NCBI RefSeq assembly: GCF_016908495.1
Contig: NZ_JAFBDZ010000009.1
Coordinates: 1-57,653, forward strand
Length of the DNA stretch: 57,653 nucleotides
Origin: Rossellomorea pakistanensis
Lineage (GTDB): Bacteria > Bacillota > Bacilli > Bacillales > Bacillaceae_B
Direction of reading: 5' to 3'
Shown here one piece after another: positions 18,805-28,109 of the stretch. A program made the translations under genes and the position numbers. The stretch's first letter is position 1. Every line of letters begins with the position of its first letter. The notes under the pieces were generated by a model. That model had not been told where the DNA came from, searched no databases, and saw only the letters and a list, made by a program, of their open reading frames with translations.

Positions 18805-20160
18805 ATGAAATTGGCAACAGATTCTATGGTCTTAAATAACACTGCGCCTTATAGTCATAGGGAGTATTTGGTGTTGGCCATCCCACTCATAATATCTGGA
18901 ATTTCAACTCCTATTTTAGGGGCTGTTGATACAGCGGTAGTAGGAAGAATTCCTGACCCGGCTTCAATTGGGGGAGTCTCTGTTGGAGCCGTTATATTTA
19001 ACACGATGTACTGGCTGCTTGGTTTCCTACGAGTGAGTACAAGTGGATTTACCGCTCAGGCAGGAGGGGCAAATAAACAAAGTGAAATAATCCTTTCTTT
19101 TCTAAGGCCAATGATATTGGCTATATTGTTTGGCTTCTTGTTTATCGTTTTACAGAATCCTATCCTTGCCATTGCCTTATCATTAATTGGAGGAAGTGAA
19201 GCTGTATCATCCTTTGCCTCAACTTATTTTTCTATTCGAATTTGGGGAGCACCATTTATTCTACTAAACTATGTCATTATTGGTTGGCTTATTGGAATGG
19301 GGAAGGTTCGCTTAGCTTTGACTATTCAAATATGGATGAATGTTTTAAACATTATATTAGATCTTGTTTTTGTTTTAGGATTAGGAATGGGAATTAAGGG
19401 CGTTGCTTATGCTACTCTTATAGCTGAGGTTAGTGCTGTTGTATTAGGGGCATGGCTTTTGTATTTGACGAATAAAGAGAGATTAGCTGGTATAAAGTTA
19501 TCGATGTTGCTAGAAAAAGAACCCATTCTAAAAATGATGAAAATGAACAGGGATTTAGTCTTGAGGACTGTATGTTTGCTCACAATGACAGTAATATTTA
19601 CTTCTATGGGGGCAGGCCTGGGTGAAGTGACGTTAGCAGCCAATGCCATCCTACTACAAATTCACTATATTATAGCTTATTTATTTGGTGGTTTTGCCAA
19701 TGCCTCAAGTATCTTAGTTGGCAGAGCTATAGGTGGGGCAAATCTGTTCCTTTATAAGCGGGCATTTACTCTTTCAGCTCTTTGGGGATTAGCTTCAGCA
19801 ATCTTTTTGAGTTTAAGCGTATTTATCTTTGGTAATAGTATTATAGCTTTCTTTACGACAATTCCAGAAGTAAAGGCTGTATCAGAAAATTATTTAGTGT
19901 GGATGCTTGTGTTTCCGATCTTAGGATTCTGGGGTTTGCAGTTAGAAGGAATTTTTTCTGGTGCTACTGAAGCAAAATCCATCCGTGATTCCATTACTTT
20001 AGCATTGATTGTCTTTTTAATAGCGCTTTGGTTTTTTGTCCCTTTATATCAAAATCACGGATTATGGATCTCGTTTGTAGTATTTAGTTTATCCCGTTCT
20101 TTCTTTTTATCGTTATTTGTGCCCAAATTGACTCGTGAAAAGTTTTCTAACAAAAACTAA
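18805..20160 (+). CDS. MATE-family efflux transporter (DinF-like)
   Basis: The 451-residue protein has about twelve hydrophobic helices. The N-terminal part ALP(L)IISGISTPILGAVDTAVVGRIPD matches the DinF subgroup of MATE exporters, where substrates leave in exchange for Na+ or H+. ATG 18805 follows AGGAGGA. It lies in the same integrated segment as the Fur-controlled importer, so a role in exporting a chelator or drug is possible but not shown. Confidence 0.9.
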   Translation: MKLATDSMVLNNTAPYSHREYLVLAIPLIISGISTPILGAVDTAVVGRIPDPASIGGVSVGAVIFNTMYWLLGFLRVSTSGFTAQAGGANKQSEIILSFLRPMILAILFGFLFIVLQNPILAIALSLIGGSEAVSSFASTYFSIRIWGAPFILLNYVIIGWLIGMGKVRLALTIQIWMNVLNIILDLVFVLGLGMGIKGVAYATLIAEVSAVVLGAWLLYLTNKERLAGIKLSMLLEKEPILKMMKMNRDLVLRTVCLLTMTVIFTSMGAGLGEVTLAANAILLQIHYIIAYLFGGFANASSILVGRAIGGANLFLYKRAFTLSALWGLASAIFLSLSVFIFGNSIIAFFTTIPEVKAVSENYLVWMLVFPILGFWGLQLEGIFSGATEAKSIRDSITLALIVFLIALWFFVPLYQNHGLWISFVVFSLSRSFFLSLFVPKLTREKFSNKN

Positions 20161-20338
20161 ACTTCAGAAGTCTATTACCTTAGTAAATAATAACACTAAA
20201 AATGCTAACATATTGCTAACGCAATCCAGTAAAAACGGTTAATTCCCGTTAAAGATGTTACAGACAAAATTTAACAAAACATTGATATACAGCACTCTAC
20301 GCACACCAGGTTAAAGATATTACACACTCTCACCTTAG
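20161..20338. other. Right flank of the integrated segment
   Basis: No gene is visible here. It contains the TGCTAAC pair at 20203 and 20214, which copies the arrangement (11-base spacing, same orientation) seen after groEL. The terminal groEL-like repeat follows at 20339. Confidence 0.45.
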
Positions 20339-20354
20339 GGGCGGCATGATGTAA
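20339..20354 (+). repeat. Putative attR: groEL 3' end repeat, copy 2
   Basis: This is an exact 16-base copy of the groEL end including the TAA, with no groEL coding sequence before it. It marks the right border of a segment inserted after groEL. No integrase gene remains. Confidence 0.55.
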
Positions 20355-20456
20355 GGCTCTTAAGCCCTACATTTAAGAAATAGTTAAGGCTATTTTTTAC
20401 CCGTCTTTCTCTCATTTTGAGAAGTAATCATGTAAAAAACTTATATCAATAGCAAT

Positions 20457-20493
20457 AACCACTTCCTATTAAAATGTAGGGAGTGGTTTTTTG
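20457..20493 (+). terminator. Terminator-like hairpin
   Basis: AACCACTTCCTA pairs with TAGGGAGTGGTT (one mismatch) around an 8-base loop and is followed by TTTTTT. No intact gene ends just upstream; it could be the original groESL terminator displaced by the insertion. Confidence 0.65.
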
Positions 20494-20605
20494 TTGTTAA
20501 AATTCGCTTATCAAGACTTTTGGGATGACAGACGCTTCAAGAACACAAATCCCTTCCTTCCCAATATATTTATCCTTTCTTATAAAATAATTAGGGATGT
20601 TCTTA

Positions 20606-20911
20606 TTAATATAGTGGTTGTTTCACAGGACAAGGAGGAAATCCATGTATATCCTGAATCGTATACATATCATATTGCATTAAGGCGAATTGTGCTTGTT
20701 ATAGGTATTTCATAACAAGAAGCTTTCCATCAGAGACCCCGCATAAAACCCCTGAAGTTCCTGTTCCATCTACGAACGAGATTCCAATAGGCTGAAAGTA
20801 CGGAATTTTCTGTTGCCAAGGCATAGGCTGACGCTCCTTCCACTCTAATGTATAACCCATAGAGTGTTTAAGTGCCTGTATGAATTTAGTAGATATGAAC
20901 ATGTGTACCAT
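20606..20911 (-). pseudogene. Broken small coding region with in-frame stop (WQ-FVDGTGTSGVLC family)
   Basis: On the minus strand, 102 codons run from 20911 to a TAA at 20606, interrupted only by TAA at 20699-20701. The reading after the stop (QAQFALMQYDMYTIQDIHGFPPC) continues smoothly from the part before it (SFVDGTGTSGVLCGVSDGKLLVMKYL). I recall small Bacillus proteins where a Tyr stands at the stop position, so a Tyr codon probably mutated to TAA. Function of that family is unknown to me. The start codon lacks a clear RBS. Confidence 0.55.
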
Positions 20912-20958
20912 TAGTGCATAGGTTATTGTATCAATTAAATTTATGCAGGGAGCCTATT

Positions 20959-21206
20959 ATGAATAGATATTACTTTAATCCATATATGAGAATTTCTGGT
21001 GTAGTTGCTTCAGTAACTGGCGATGTAACTGGTGACTTGATCCCTGATATTGTATACGTGACCGGTTACAGTGAATCAGATGTTTCCATAATACAAAATA
21101 TGATACTCGGAATCCGTGATGGAGCGATAGGAGTTTCTGTTAGTATTCCCTGAAGAAAAATATGGGATATAATCCTATGCTGTTTTTGGGGGATTTTACT
21201 GTACAT
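20959..21206 (+). pseudogene. Truncated, frameshifted FG-GAP/VCBS-like protein remnant
   Basis: ATG 20959 opens MNRYYFNPYMRI followed by VTGDVTGDLIPDIVYVTG, an FG-GAP-type Ca-binding motif found in small Bacillus surface or spore-associated proteins. The frame stops at SIP-TGA (21153). In the next frame the family sequence continues as LKKNMGYNPMLFLGDFT, so one base was lost near 21149-21152. After GDFT the similarity ends and a stop follows, meaning that the 3' part is also gone. Confidence 0.6.
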
Positions 21207-21333
21207 TGCTTAGTAAGAATATTGAGTAAAAGCATCGTTAATATGTTATATTGCTGGGACTATTAACGTTTTTCAATAAATGTTTGCGATGAATGAGTAG
21301 TTACTTGTATAGTAAGTTGTTCTTTTGGTTTAA

Positions 21334-22263
21334 TCACTCTAACATCATTCGTTTTGCTTCGAAATATAAAGCTTGAATAAATTTCTTTATATTAATTCGT
21401 GTAGAAGTAAATGCTGGTTTTGATTCATTTTTTAACTCTGTCAACTTTTTGCGAACCATAGTAAAATCAAAAAACTGGGAAGAATACTTTTCAAATTTTG
21501 CATTTGAAAAGTCCGTAAGTCCTAAAGAGGCTAAGTGGTTCAATGACTGGTAAACAGTTCTTCGAACACGTTGTTTAGAGGCTTTTGCTTCCCTTCTTAA
21601 ATCCCCTTCATCAGCAGTAGCCCCAAGCTTTTTATTTGCTAAATATTCATAAATTTCATTAAGAGATGGTAACCCGTGTTCAAAAGTATTCTTTTTCTCA
21701 TAATTAAATAAAAAAGCTAATATTTCTATTAAATCTTTGCTGCCGCATTCACCGGTAATACCCAATTCTGTCAAAAGTAATTCACCATAATTTTTAATAT
21801 TATATTCTTTAAAAGATGGCTCCTTTTTATTCAACATAGTATCCATTTGAAGTACAGTATTTAATGACTTTTGAATGTCTTGAATTGATTTTTCTAGGCG
21901 TGTATGTTCCATTACTTTTCGGATAACAGCTAATACTTCTATTTTATTAATTGGCTTTATAATGTAGTTTTCTATTCCAAGTGTATATGCTTTACTAATT
22001 AGTTCTTTTGACTCTATTTGAGAAATCATTATGATTTTACCCTTAAAAGTCGGTTTAATAGATTGAATCGTTTCAAGACCATCACGAGTTGGCATTAATA
22101 AATCAATCAATAAAATATCAACCTTTTTTAAGTTTAAAGTTTCTCCATTTAAGAATGCACCATCATCGGATTCTCCAACTACTTGTCCGAGATCTTCATC
22201 CTCGATAAATTGAGCAAGCATGGAACGAACTGTTACATCATCATCTGTTATATAAAAGTTCAT
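21334..22263 (-). CDS. glnL: Response regulator GlnL (YcbB family)
   Basis: The 309-residue regulator has an N-terminal receiver domain (acidic pocket DDD at 7-9, phospho-acceptor Asp54 in LLIDLLMP, Lys in IIKPINK) and a C-terminal YcbB-type helical DNA-binding domain. In B. subtilis GlnL with sensor GlnK activates glutaminase and glutamine-uptake genes when glutamine is present. Here both targets lie directly across the divergent intergenic region. Its start overlaps the glnK stop by four bases. Confidence 0.9.
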   Translation of the reverse strand: MNFYITDDDVTVRSMLAQFIEDEDLGQVVGESDDGAFLNGETLNLKKVDILLIDLLMPTRDGLETIQSIKPTFKGKIIMISQIESKELISKAYTLGIENYIIKPINKIEVLAVIRKVMEHTRLEKSIQDIQKSLNTVLQMDTMLNKKEPSFKEYNIKNYGELLLTELGITGECGSKDLIEILAFLFNYEKKNTFEHGLPSLNEIYEYLANKKLGATADEGDLRREAKASKQRVRRTVYQSLNHLASLGLTDFSNAKFEKYSSQFFDFTMVRKKLTELKNESKPAFTSTRINIKKFIQALYFEAKRMMLE

Positions 22264-23579
22264 ATAGTATTCTCCTTTTCAACCAAATTATCAACTGGCA
22301 AACAAATAATGAAAACTGTTCCTCTTTCGTTTGGGCCTTGTTTGAAGGTGATGTTCCCATTGAGCTTTTTGACCATATCCTCTACAAAAGTTAATCCTAT
22401 ACCTGTTGAGGGATTTCCCATTCCGTCAAATTTAGAAGTGAAACCAGGTTTAAAAATTAATTCCCTATTCTTATCTAGAATACCTGGACCGTCATCTTCG
22501 ATCTGAAATTGAACCGAATGATGTTTTAAACTTACCTCTATATTGATGGCTCCTTTTACTTTAATAGCTTCTACAGCGTTTGCAACTAAATTATTAACAA
22601 TCGATAGAATTGTGTAAATGTGGTAATGGGGGTGACTCCCATTAATGTTATAACTAAAAAGAATATCTTTTTCTAATAGGTGTGCATACTTTTCATTTGC
22701 ACGTACAATTATTTTAATTAGATCATTAATATTGACATAATCTGTAAAACTTTCATTTGAGATAAGTTTTGATAAGCCTGCGAAAATTCTCTGATTATCT
22801 TTTTTAATCTCATGTATTTCACCAGCTATTTCTAGTAATTGTTGACGGACTTTTTCAATACATTTATTATCTACAACCTCCTTTTCAACTAATTCTCTAT
22901 ATAATTCATAAGTTTTCATTGTAATCTTTTCCGAACTTTGAAGTGTTTTTTTTAAATGAATAGTTTCCTCATATAAATTAGATACATGTAATAACATATG
23001 TTCATTTCGCTTTCGAACTTCTATCTCTTGAGACTGTGCTTCATATAGTTTCATCATACTAAAAACCCCTAATACCATAAAGCTATGAGAAAGAGCAGTA
23101 AAGAACATTTCAAATAATGAACCGGAAGTAATTGTGACTTCAAATATAATATATTGTATGAAAATCTCTACAAAGTTCGACAATATTTCAATAGTTATTC
23201 CAAAGGTACCAATGACTAATAGACGACGATGAAAACGATTAATTTTTAATAAATAAAAAAGACAAGTATAAGTAAAGTAAAAGAAAAAACTAGGGTAATG
23301 AGTTTCAAAAGAAGTTAACCAGTTAAAGTTTGCCTCTAACATAAAATCTAGTAGAATACGAAAAAACACAACAAGTATAGCTGTTAAAAAACCTGGGATA
23401 ATGGCAGTTTTTCTTAAAAACAGTAGAAGTAAGAAAAGAGTTGGTGGTCCTAAGCTAACTCGAAATGTTTCATTAATAGGATAAAAGTTTATTTCTCCTG
23501 CTAATGGAACAAAAAATATCATAATTAAAATAATGATACGGTCTTTTCTTAATAAAGGATACATATCCAAAACGATCAC
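22260..23579 (-). CDS. glnK: Sensor histidine kinase GlnK (YcbA family)
   Basis: The 439-residue membrane sensor has about six N-terminal helices (to about residue 185), then a coiled coil, and a C-terminal HATPase domain with N box NNLVANAVEAI, EDDGPGI and GIGLTFVEDM. A His in EIHEIKKDNQRI near residue 255 is the likely phosphorylation site. Length and operon with the YcbB-type regulator match the GlnK-GlnL pair that senses glutamine. Confidence 0.88.
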   Translation of the reverse strand: MIVLDMYPLLRKDRIIILIMIFFVPLAGEINFYPINETFRVSLGPPTLFLLLLFLRKTAIIPGFLTAILVVFFRILLDFMLEANFNWLTSFETHYPSFFFYFTYTCLFYLLKINRFHRRLLVIGTFGITIEILSNFVEIFIQYIIFEVTITSGSLFEMFFTALSHSFMVLGVFSMMKLYEAQSQEIEVRKRNEHMLLHVSNLYEETIHLKKTLQSSEKITMKTYELYRELVEKEVVDNKCIEKVRQQLLEIAGEIHEIKKDNQRIFAGLSKLISNESFTDYVNINDLIKIIVRANEKYAHLLEKDILFSYNINGSHPHYHIYTILSIVNNLVANAVEAIKVKGAINIEVSLKHHSVQFQIEDDGPGILDKNRELIFKPGFTSKFDGMGNPSTGIGLTFVEDMVKKLNGNITFKQGPNERGTVFIICLPVDNLVEKENTI

Positions 23580-23680
23580 TTCCGGTTTAAAGATTTCCTA
23601 ATAGTAACGTTAGTTTATATAAAAAGTTCTTCTGAATCAACCGACACGTTATCTGAAAATTAAATAAGTTTTTTAGATCT

Positions 23681-23706
23681 ATTTGTAGCATTCGGTTTCT
23701 TTTTGT
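23681..23706 (+). promoter_or_regulatory. GlnL operator upstream of the glnT-type gene
   Basis: Three hexamers at 10-bp steps, ATTTGT-N4-TTCGGT-N4-TTTTGT, fit the direct repeat TTTTGT-N4-TTTTGT reported for B. subtilis GlnL. The same three-step arrangement occurs before glsA at 25497-25522. A cre-like site lies 30 bases downstream. Confidence 0.65.
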
Positions 23707-23734
23707 AGCTAGGTTATTAAAATAACTTATATTG

Positions 23735-23748
23735 TGGAAACGCTTAAA
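23735..23748 (+). promoter_or_regulatory. cre-like site (CcpA) before glnT
   Basis: TGGAAACGCTTAAA matches the cre consensus TGWNANCGNTNWCA except at the penultimate base. Similar sites precede glsA and the mleN-like gene, so carbon-catabolite control of the block is plausible. Confidence 0.45.
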
Positions 23749-23940
23749 GGAGGTGTCATTCATTTAAAAAAGAGTAGATTATCAATTGGTTTCCGAGGAG
23801 AAATACTTTAATCATTTAGTAATAGCACAAACGGGGGGAAAACCAATTATAATCTTTCTTTAGAAAAGTTAATTATATCCCACAACGAGGTAACAGGTTA
23901 ATAAATAACTGCTTTATTTTAAAACAGAGAGGTGATTCTT

Positions 23941-25355
23941 GTGGTAGAAAGTTTGATTAATTGGGGTAATACAATTCTATGGTCCTATGTTTTAATAGCT
24001 TTACTAATTGGTTTGGGAATTTATTTTACTTTCCGAACAAAATTTGTTCAAGTGGCAAATCCAAGAGAAATGTTTCGTTTACTAAAGGAAAGTCCTACAA
24101 ATAGTGATGGAAAGAAAGGAGTTTCATCATTTGGAGCCTTTTGTATTAGTGCAGCATCAAGAATTGGTACAGGAAATCTAGCTGGTGTAGCTATTGCAAT
24201 TACATTAGGAGGTCCAGGTGCTGTTTTTGGATGTGGGTAGTCGCAATCTTCAGTGCAGCACTAAGTTTTATTGAAAGTACGTTAGCTCAAGTCTATAAAG
24301 TTAAAGATTCAAATGGATTCAAAGGTGGACCGGCCTACTATATGGAAAAAGCACTTGGTGCAAGAGGGATGGGAATTGTTTTTGCACTTTTAATCACCTT
24401 CTGTTTTGGACTTGCTTTTAATTCCGTTCAATCAAATACCATTTCAATAGCATTTGAGGAAGCATTTAGTACGAACCGCCTTGTTATCGGTATGGTCTTA
24501 TCTGTATTAACTGGTTTCGTTATTTTTGGTGGGGTAAACCGTATTGCTAAAGTGTCTCAGGTGGTTGTACCAGTTATGGCAATATTTTATTTAATTTTGG
24601 CAGCATATATAGTCATTTTAAACATTAGTGAACTTCCAAGGGTCATCAGCCTTATCTTTACCAGTGCATTTGGCTTGAACGAAGTTGTTGCTGGTGGGGT
24701 AGGTGCTGCAATAATAAATGGGGTAAAACGCGGATTATTTTCTAATGAAGCTGGTATGGGTAGTGCACCTGTTGCAGCAGCTACGGCAGATGTAAGCCAT
24801 CCGGTAAAACAGGGGTTTATACAAACGTTAGGTGTTTTTGTTGATACATTATTAATTTGTAGTGCTACAGCGTTCATTATTTTATTATCTGGAATTTCTG
24901 GAGAAGGACTAGGCGGCATTCAGCTTACTCAAAGTGCATTAGCTAGCCACGTTGGACCATGGGCAAGTATTTTTGTAGCCATTACGATCCTATTACTTTG
25001 CTTTAGTTCAATTATTGGTAATTATTATTACGCTGAATCAAATATTGGTTTTATTAAGGAAAACAAAGCAGCTATCTTTATCTTTCGTTTAGCTGTGTTA
25101 GGAATGATCCTTTTTGGTTCCGTATCAAACTTAAGCATGGTTTGGAATTTAGCTGATCTTTTTATGGCACTTATGGCAATCACGAACTTAATCGCTCTAG
25201 CTTTAATTGGGAAAATTGCAATAGCCGTATTAAAAGACTACTTGAAGCAGAAAAAAGAGGGGAAAGATCCTGTATTTTATGCTAGCAATATTAAAGGACT
25301 TAAAAATGTAGAATGCTGGAAAGATGAAAATGTCGAGGTGCGAAAAGAAGCATAA
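23941..25355 (+). pseudogene. glnT: Sodium:glutamine/alanine symporter GlnT/AlsT with a frameshift
   Basis: AGCS-family (Na+/amino acid) symporter with about ten helices. GTG 23941 follows AGAGGTG. The first frame ends at 24240 just after GGPGAVF. The rest of the protein (MWVVAIFSAALSFIESTLAQ onward) continues in the +1 frame to 25355. A T-run at 24224-24228 has five Ts where six would restore AVFWMWVV, so a single T is missing. The repaired protein would be about 471 residues. This may be a true pseudogene, phase variation or a homopolymer sequencing error. GlnL operator, cre-like site and neighbouring glsA support glutamine uptake. Confidence 0.85.
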
Positions 25356-25496
25356 AATCATACACACGTACAATTTTCACAAAAACAAAGTATTTATATT
25401 ATTTGTATCGCTAAAAAAAGTCAATTTTCTGCTAATAAAGATATCCCTATCTGATCAACTTGGTTAAGCGAAAATATAAAAATTATTTTTTAATTG

Positions 25497-25522
25497 ATTT
25501 GTAGTGTTTTGTATTTTTTCGT
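25497..25522 (+). promoter_or_regulatory. GlnL operator upstream of glsA
   Basis: ATTTGT-N4-TTTTGT-N4-TTTCGT: three repeats at exact 10-bp steps, the last two matching TTTTGT-N4-TTTTGT with one mismatch. It lies 70-95 bases before glsA. Confidence 0.7.
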
Positions 25523-25565
25523 AGCATAGATTCTAAACTGAATTATATCTATTAGACCAAAATTA

Positions 25566-25579
25566 CGGAAGCGCTTACA
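25566..25579 (+). promoter_or_regulatory. cre-like site before glsA
   Basis: CGGAAGCGCTTACA fits the CcpA site consensus except for its first base. It overlaps the region just ahead of the ribosome-binding site, a position expected for repression. Confidence 0.5.
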
Positions 25580-25591
25580 GGGGGTGGGGGA

Positions 25592-26584
25592 GTGTTTCAG
25601 CAAAAGATAAAAGAAATAGATCCTATAAGTGACTTTAAGGAGGAAAAATATCTGGAGGAATGGGTCATGAAATACCGTTCACTAGGTATGAAAGGAAGAT
25701 GTGCTGACTATATTCCAGCTTTAGGAGAGTCCAATCGATCGGATTTAGGAGTTTACATGATTAATTCGAATGGATTTGAGATGAAGGCAGGGGATTGGAA
25801 TGTTCCTTTTACTTTGCAAAGTATCTCAAAAGTCATTAGTTTTATTGCTGCATGTTTAGACCGTGGAATTCCCTATGTTTTAAATCGTGTTGATGTAGAA
25901 CCAACAGGGGATGCATTTAACTCGATCATTCGATTAGAAATGCATAAACCAGGTAAACCGTTTAATCCAATGATAAACGCGGGAGCGATTACAGTAACAT
26001 CCCTTCTTAATGGGGACTCACCAGAGCAAAAGTTAGAATCAACCTATGCATTAATAGAAAAAATGATTGGGAAGCGACCAACATTTAATGAAAATGTATT
26101 TCAATCTGAGTGGAAAACAGCAAATCGAAATAGAGCATTAGCTTATTATTTGAAAGAAAATGGATTTTTAGAGTCTGAGGTAGAAGATGTTCTAATGGTT
26201 TACTTAAAACAATGTTCAATCGAAGTTACGACAAAAGATATTGCGTTAATTGGATTAATTTTATCACAGAATGGATATGACCCAATTCATAAAAGGCAAG
26301 TCTTTCCTAAACAAATAGCCAAGTTAATAAAAGGTTTAATGCTAACTTGCGGAATGTATAATGCTTCAGGAAAGTTTGCAGCATTTGTTGGAATACCTGC
26401 AAAAAGTGGAGTGTCAGGTGGGGTTATGGCATCTGTACCAGCTAGATGTCGACAAAAGAACCTTTTCCAAACGGGTTGTGGGATTGGTATTTATGGACCT
26501 GCTATAGATGAATGTGGAAACAGCCTGGCGGGTGTTGAGTTATTAAAACATCTTACTGAGGTATATGACTTTAGTATTTTTTAA
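25592..26584 (+). CDS. glsA: Glutaminase A
   Basis: Serine-dependent glutaminase hydrolysing glutamine to glutamate and ammonia. The 330-residue protein carries the beta-lactamase-like catalytic SxxK as SISK (77-80), then NPMINAGAI and the SGVSGGVMASVP segment near the C-terminus. GTG 25592 follows a G-rich AGGGGGTGGGGG. It sits after the glutamine symporter gene and is preceded by a GlnL operator and a cre-like site, so it is probably induced by glutamine and repressed by good carbon sources. Confidence 0.95.
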   Translation: MFQQKIKEIDPISDFKEEKYLEEWVMKYRSLGMKGRCADYIPALGESNRSDLGVYMINSNGFEMKAGDWNVPFTLQSISKVISFIAACLDRGIPYVLNRVDVEPTGDAFNSIIRLEMHKPGKPFNPMINAGAITVTSLLNGDSPEQKLESTYALIEKMIGKRPTFNENVFQSEWKTANRNRALAYYLKENGFLESEVEDVLMVYLKQCSIEVTTKDIALIGLILSQNGYDPIHKRQVFPKQIAKLIKGLMLTCGMYNASGKFAAFVGIPAKSGVSGGVMASVPARCRQKNLFQTGCGIGIYGPAIDECGNSLAGVELLKHLTEVYDFSIF

Positions 26585-26812
26585 TACTTAAAAAATAATA
26601 GGGTTTGACGGACAACTACAAATAGTAATGATAGATTCCTTGAAAAGACTTTTCATACAACCCTGTCCTATTAGGTAGATATTTGTTTATCAGCATATAT
26701 GGTTGGCATAAGAAAATCTTCTCAAGCTTCTAGTGATGGATAGGCTGGGTTATTTACAACATTCTAATCTATATAAATAGTTTAAATCATTTTATTTGGA
26801 GGAATTTTTCTC

Positions 26813-26992
26813 GTGTGGATCATCACATCTCATTCAAATAACGACATGAAAATATTTGAATTTTGCACTGAAAAAGAAGCAAGAGAAGCTTTTAAGAGAA
26901 TACAAGGTTATAAAATACTAACCGAAGTGATTTACTTTAATGATATTTATTTAGTTGAACAAGATAGTGTCAAAGAGACATTCACGATTTAA
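26813..26992 (+). CDS. Small conserved-looking protein of 59 residues
   Basis: GTG 26813 follows TTTGGAGGA at a good distance and opens a 59-residue protein: [17 protein letters not shown], then an amphipathic helix [17 protein letters not shown] and a beta segment [11 protein letters not shown]. This resembles short hypothetical proteins seen in Bacillus, with no known function. It overlaps the region before the asparaginase gene and may be cotranscribed with it. The strong RBS and codon pattern argue that it is real. Confidence 0.7.
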   Translation: MWIITSHSNNDMKIFEFCTEKEAREAFKRIQGYKILTEVIYFNDIYLVEQDSVKETFTI

Positions 26993-27065
26993 AATATATA
27001 TTCCTATTTTTGGACCAAGAGTAATTTTATTAATGATAAAGGAAAGTTATGAAGGGGGTATTATA

Positions 27066-28109
27066 TTGAAGAAGCTGCTGTTACTTACTACAGGTGGGAC
27101 AATAGCATCATTAGAAGGAGAAGATGGACTAGCACCTGAGCTGAAAGCAGATGAAATGTTAAGTCATCTATCAGAAAGAAATCAACTCTGTCAGATTGAT
27201 AGTAAGCCTTTGATGAATATAGATAGTACAAATATGCAACCAGAAAATTGGGCTAAAATAGCAAAATCGATATATGAGCATTACCATGATTATGATGGTT
27301 TCGTTATTACACATGGGACAGATACAATGGCTTACACTTCAGCTGCGCTTTCTTATATGCTACAAAATGTTGGAAAACCAATTGTCATAACTGGATCACA
27401 AGTCCCAATTGCCTTTCAGAAAACAGACGCTAAAAGAAATATCTCTGATGCAATCCGGTTTGCTTGTGAAGAAATCGGAGGAGTATATGTTGTTTTTGAT
27501 GGGAGAGTCATTTTGGGGACAAGAGCTATTAAATTGAGAACGAAAAGCTATGATGCGTTTGAAAGTATTAATTACCCTTACGTCGCTTTTGTTAATAATG
27601 AGGACATTCATTATAATACACCAGTCGATACGTTAAAGAATAAAGAGATTAAGTTAGATATATCCCTTTGTAAAGATGTTCTATTAATTAAATTATATCC
27701 AGGCATAAAGCCAGAATTCTTTGACTCTCTAAAAAATTTATGTAAAGGGATTGTGATTGAGAGTTATGGGAGCGGTGGTATTCCATTTGAAAGAAGAAAC
27801 ATTGTTGAAAAATTAAATAATTTAGCAAAATGTGGAATGTCCATTGTCATTACTACTCAATGTCTAGAAGAAGGAGAAGATATGGATATATATGAAGTTG
27901 GGCGAAAAGTCGATCATGAAATCATTATTCGTTCGAGAAATATGAATACAGAAGCCATTGTTCCTAAATTAATGTGGGCATTAGGCAAGACACAGGAGCC
28001 ACAAAAGGTGAAGAAGATAATGGAAACACCGATTGCAGATGACTTACATTTTAAATCTTACGACGGGAGTGAAGAAAATGGTAAGAGACAAGAATGCATA
28101 CCGAATTGA
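27066..28109 (+). CDS. ansA: L-asparaginase, type I (AnsA)
   Basis: Hydrolyses asparagine to aspartate and ammonia in the cytoplasm. The 347-residue protein shows the two catalytic Thr motifs: TTGGTIAS near residues 8-15 and [15 protein letters not shown] near 80-95. I chose TTG 27066, six bases after GAAGGGGGT, since it yields [12 protein letters not shown]; longer in-frame starts add an unrelated tail. Its 3' end overlaps the aspartase start by 32 bases, as in the B. subtilis ansAB operon. The ansR repressor gene is not in the window. Confidence 0.93.
   Translation: MKKLLLLTTGGTIASLEGEDGLAPELKADEMLSHLSERNQLCQIDSKPLMNIDSTNMQPENWAKIAKSIYEHYHDYDGFVITHGTDTMAYTSAALSYMLQNVGKPIVITGSQVPIAFQKTDAKRNISDAIRFACEEIGGVYVVFDGRVILGTRAIKLRTKSYDAFESINYPYVAFVNNEDIHYNTPVDTLKNKEIKLDISLCKDVLLIKLYPGIKPEFFDSLKNLCKGIVIESYGSGGIPFERRNIVEKLNNLAKCGMSIVITTQCLEEGEDMDIYEVGRKVDHEIIIRSRNMNTEAIVPKLMWALGKTQEPQKVKKIMETPIADDLHFKSYDGSEENGKRQECIPN

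Noticed and set aside
20491..20715. Plus-strand 74-codon open frame
   Set aside because: It lies antisense to the broken minus-strand gene at 20606-20911, whose family sequence is recognisable; the plus frame starts within a terminator T-run.
23580..23930. Riboswitch or T-box in the long leader before glnT
   Set aside because: I looked for a T-box motif, specifier stem and terminator and found none; the region is explained by GlnL repeats and a cre-like site.
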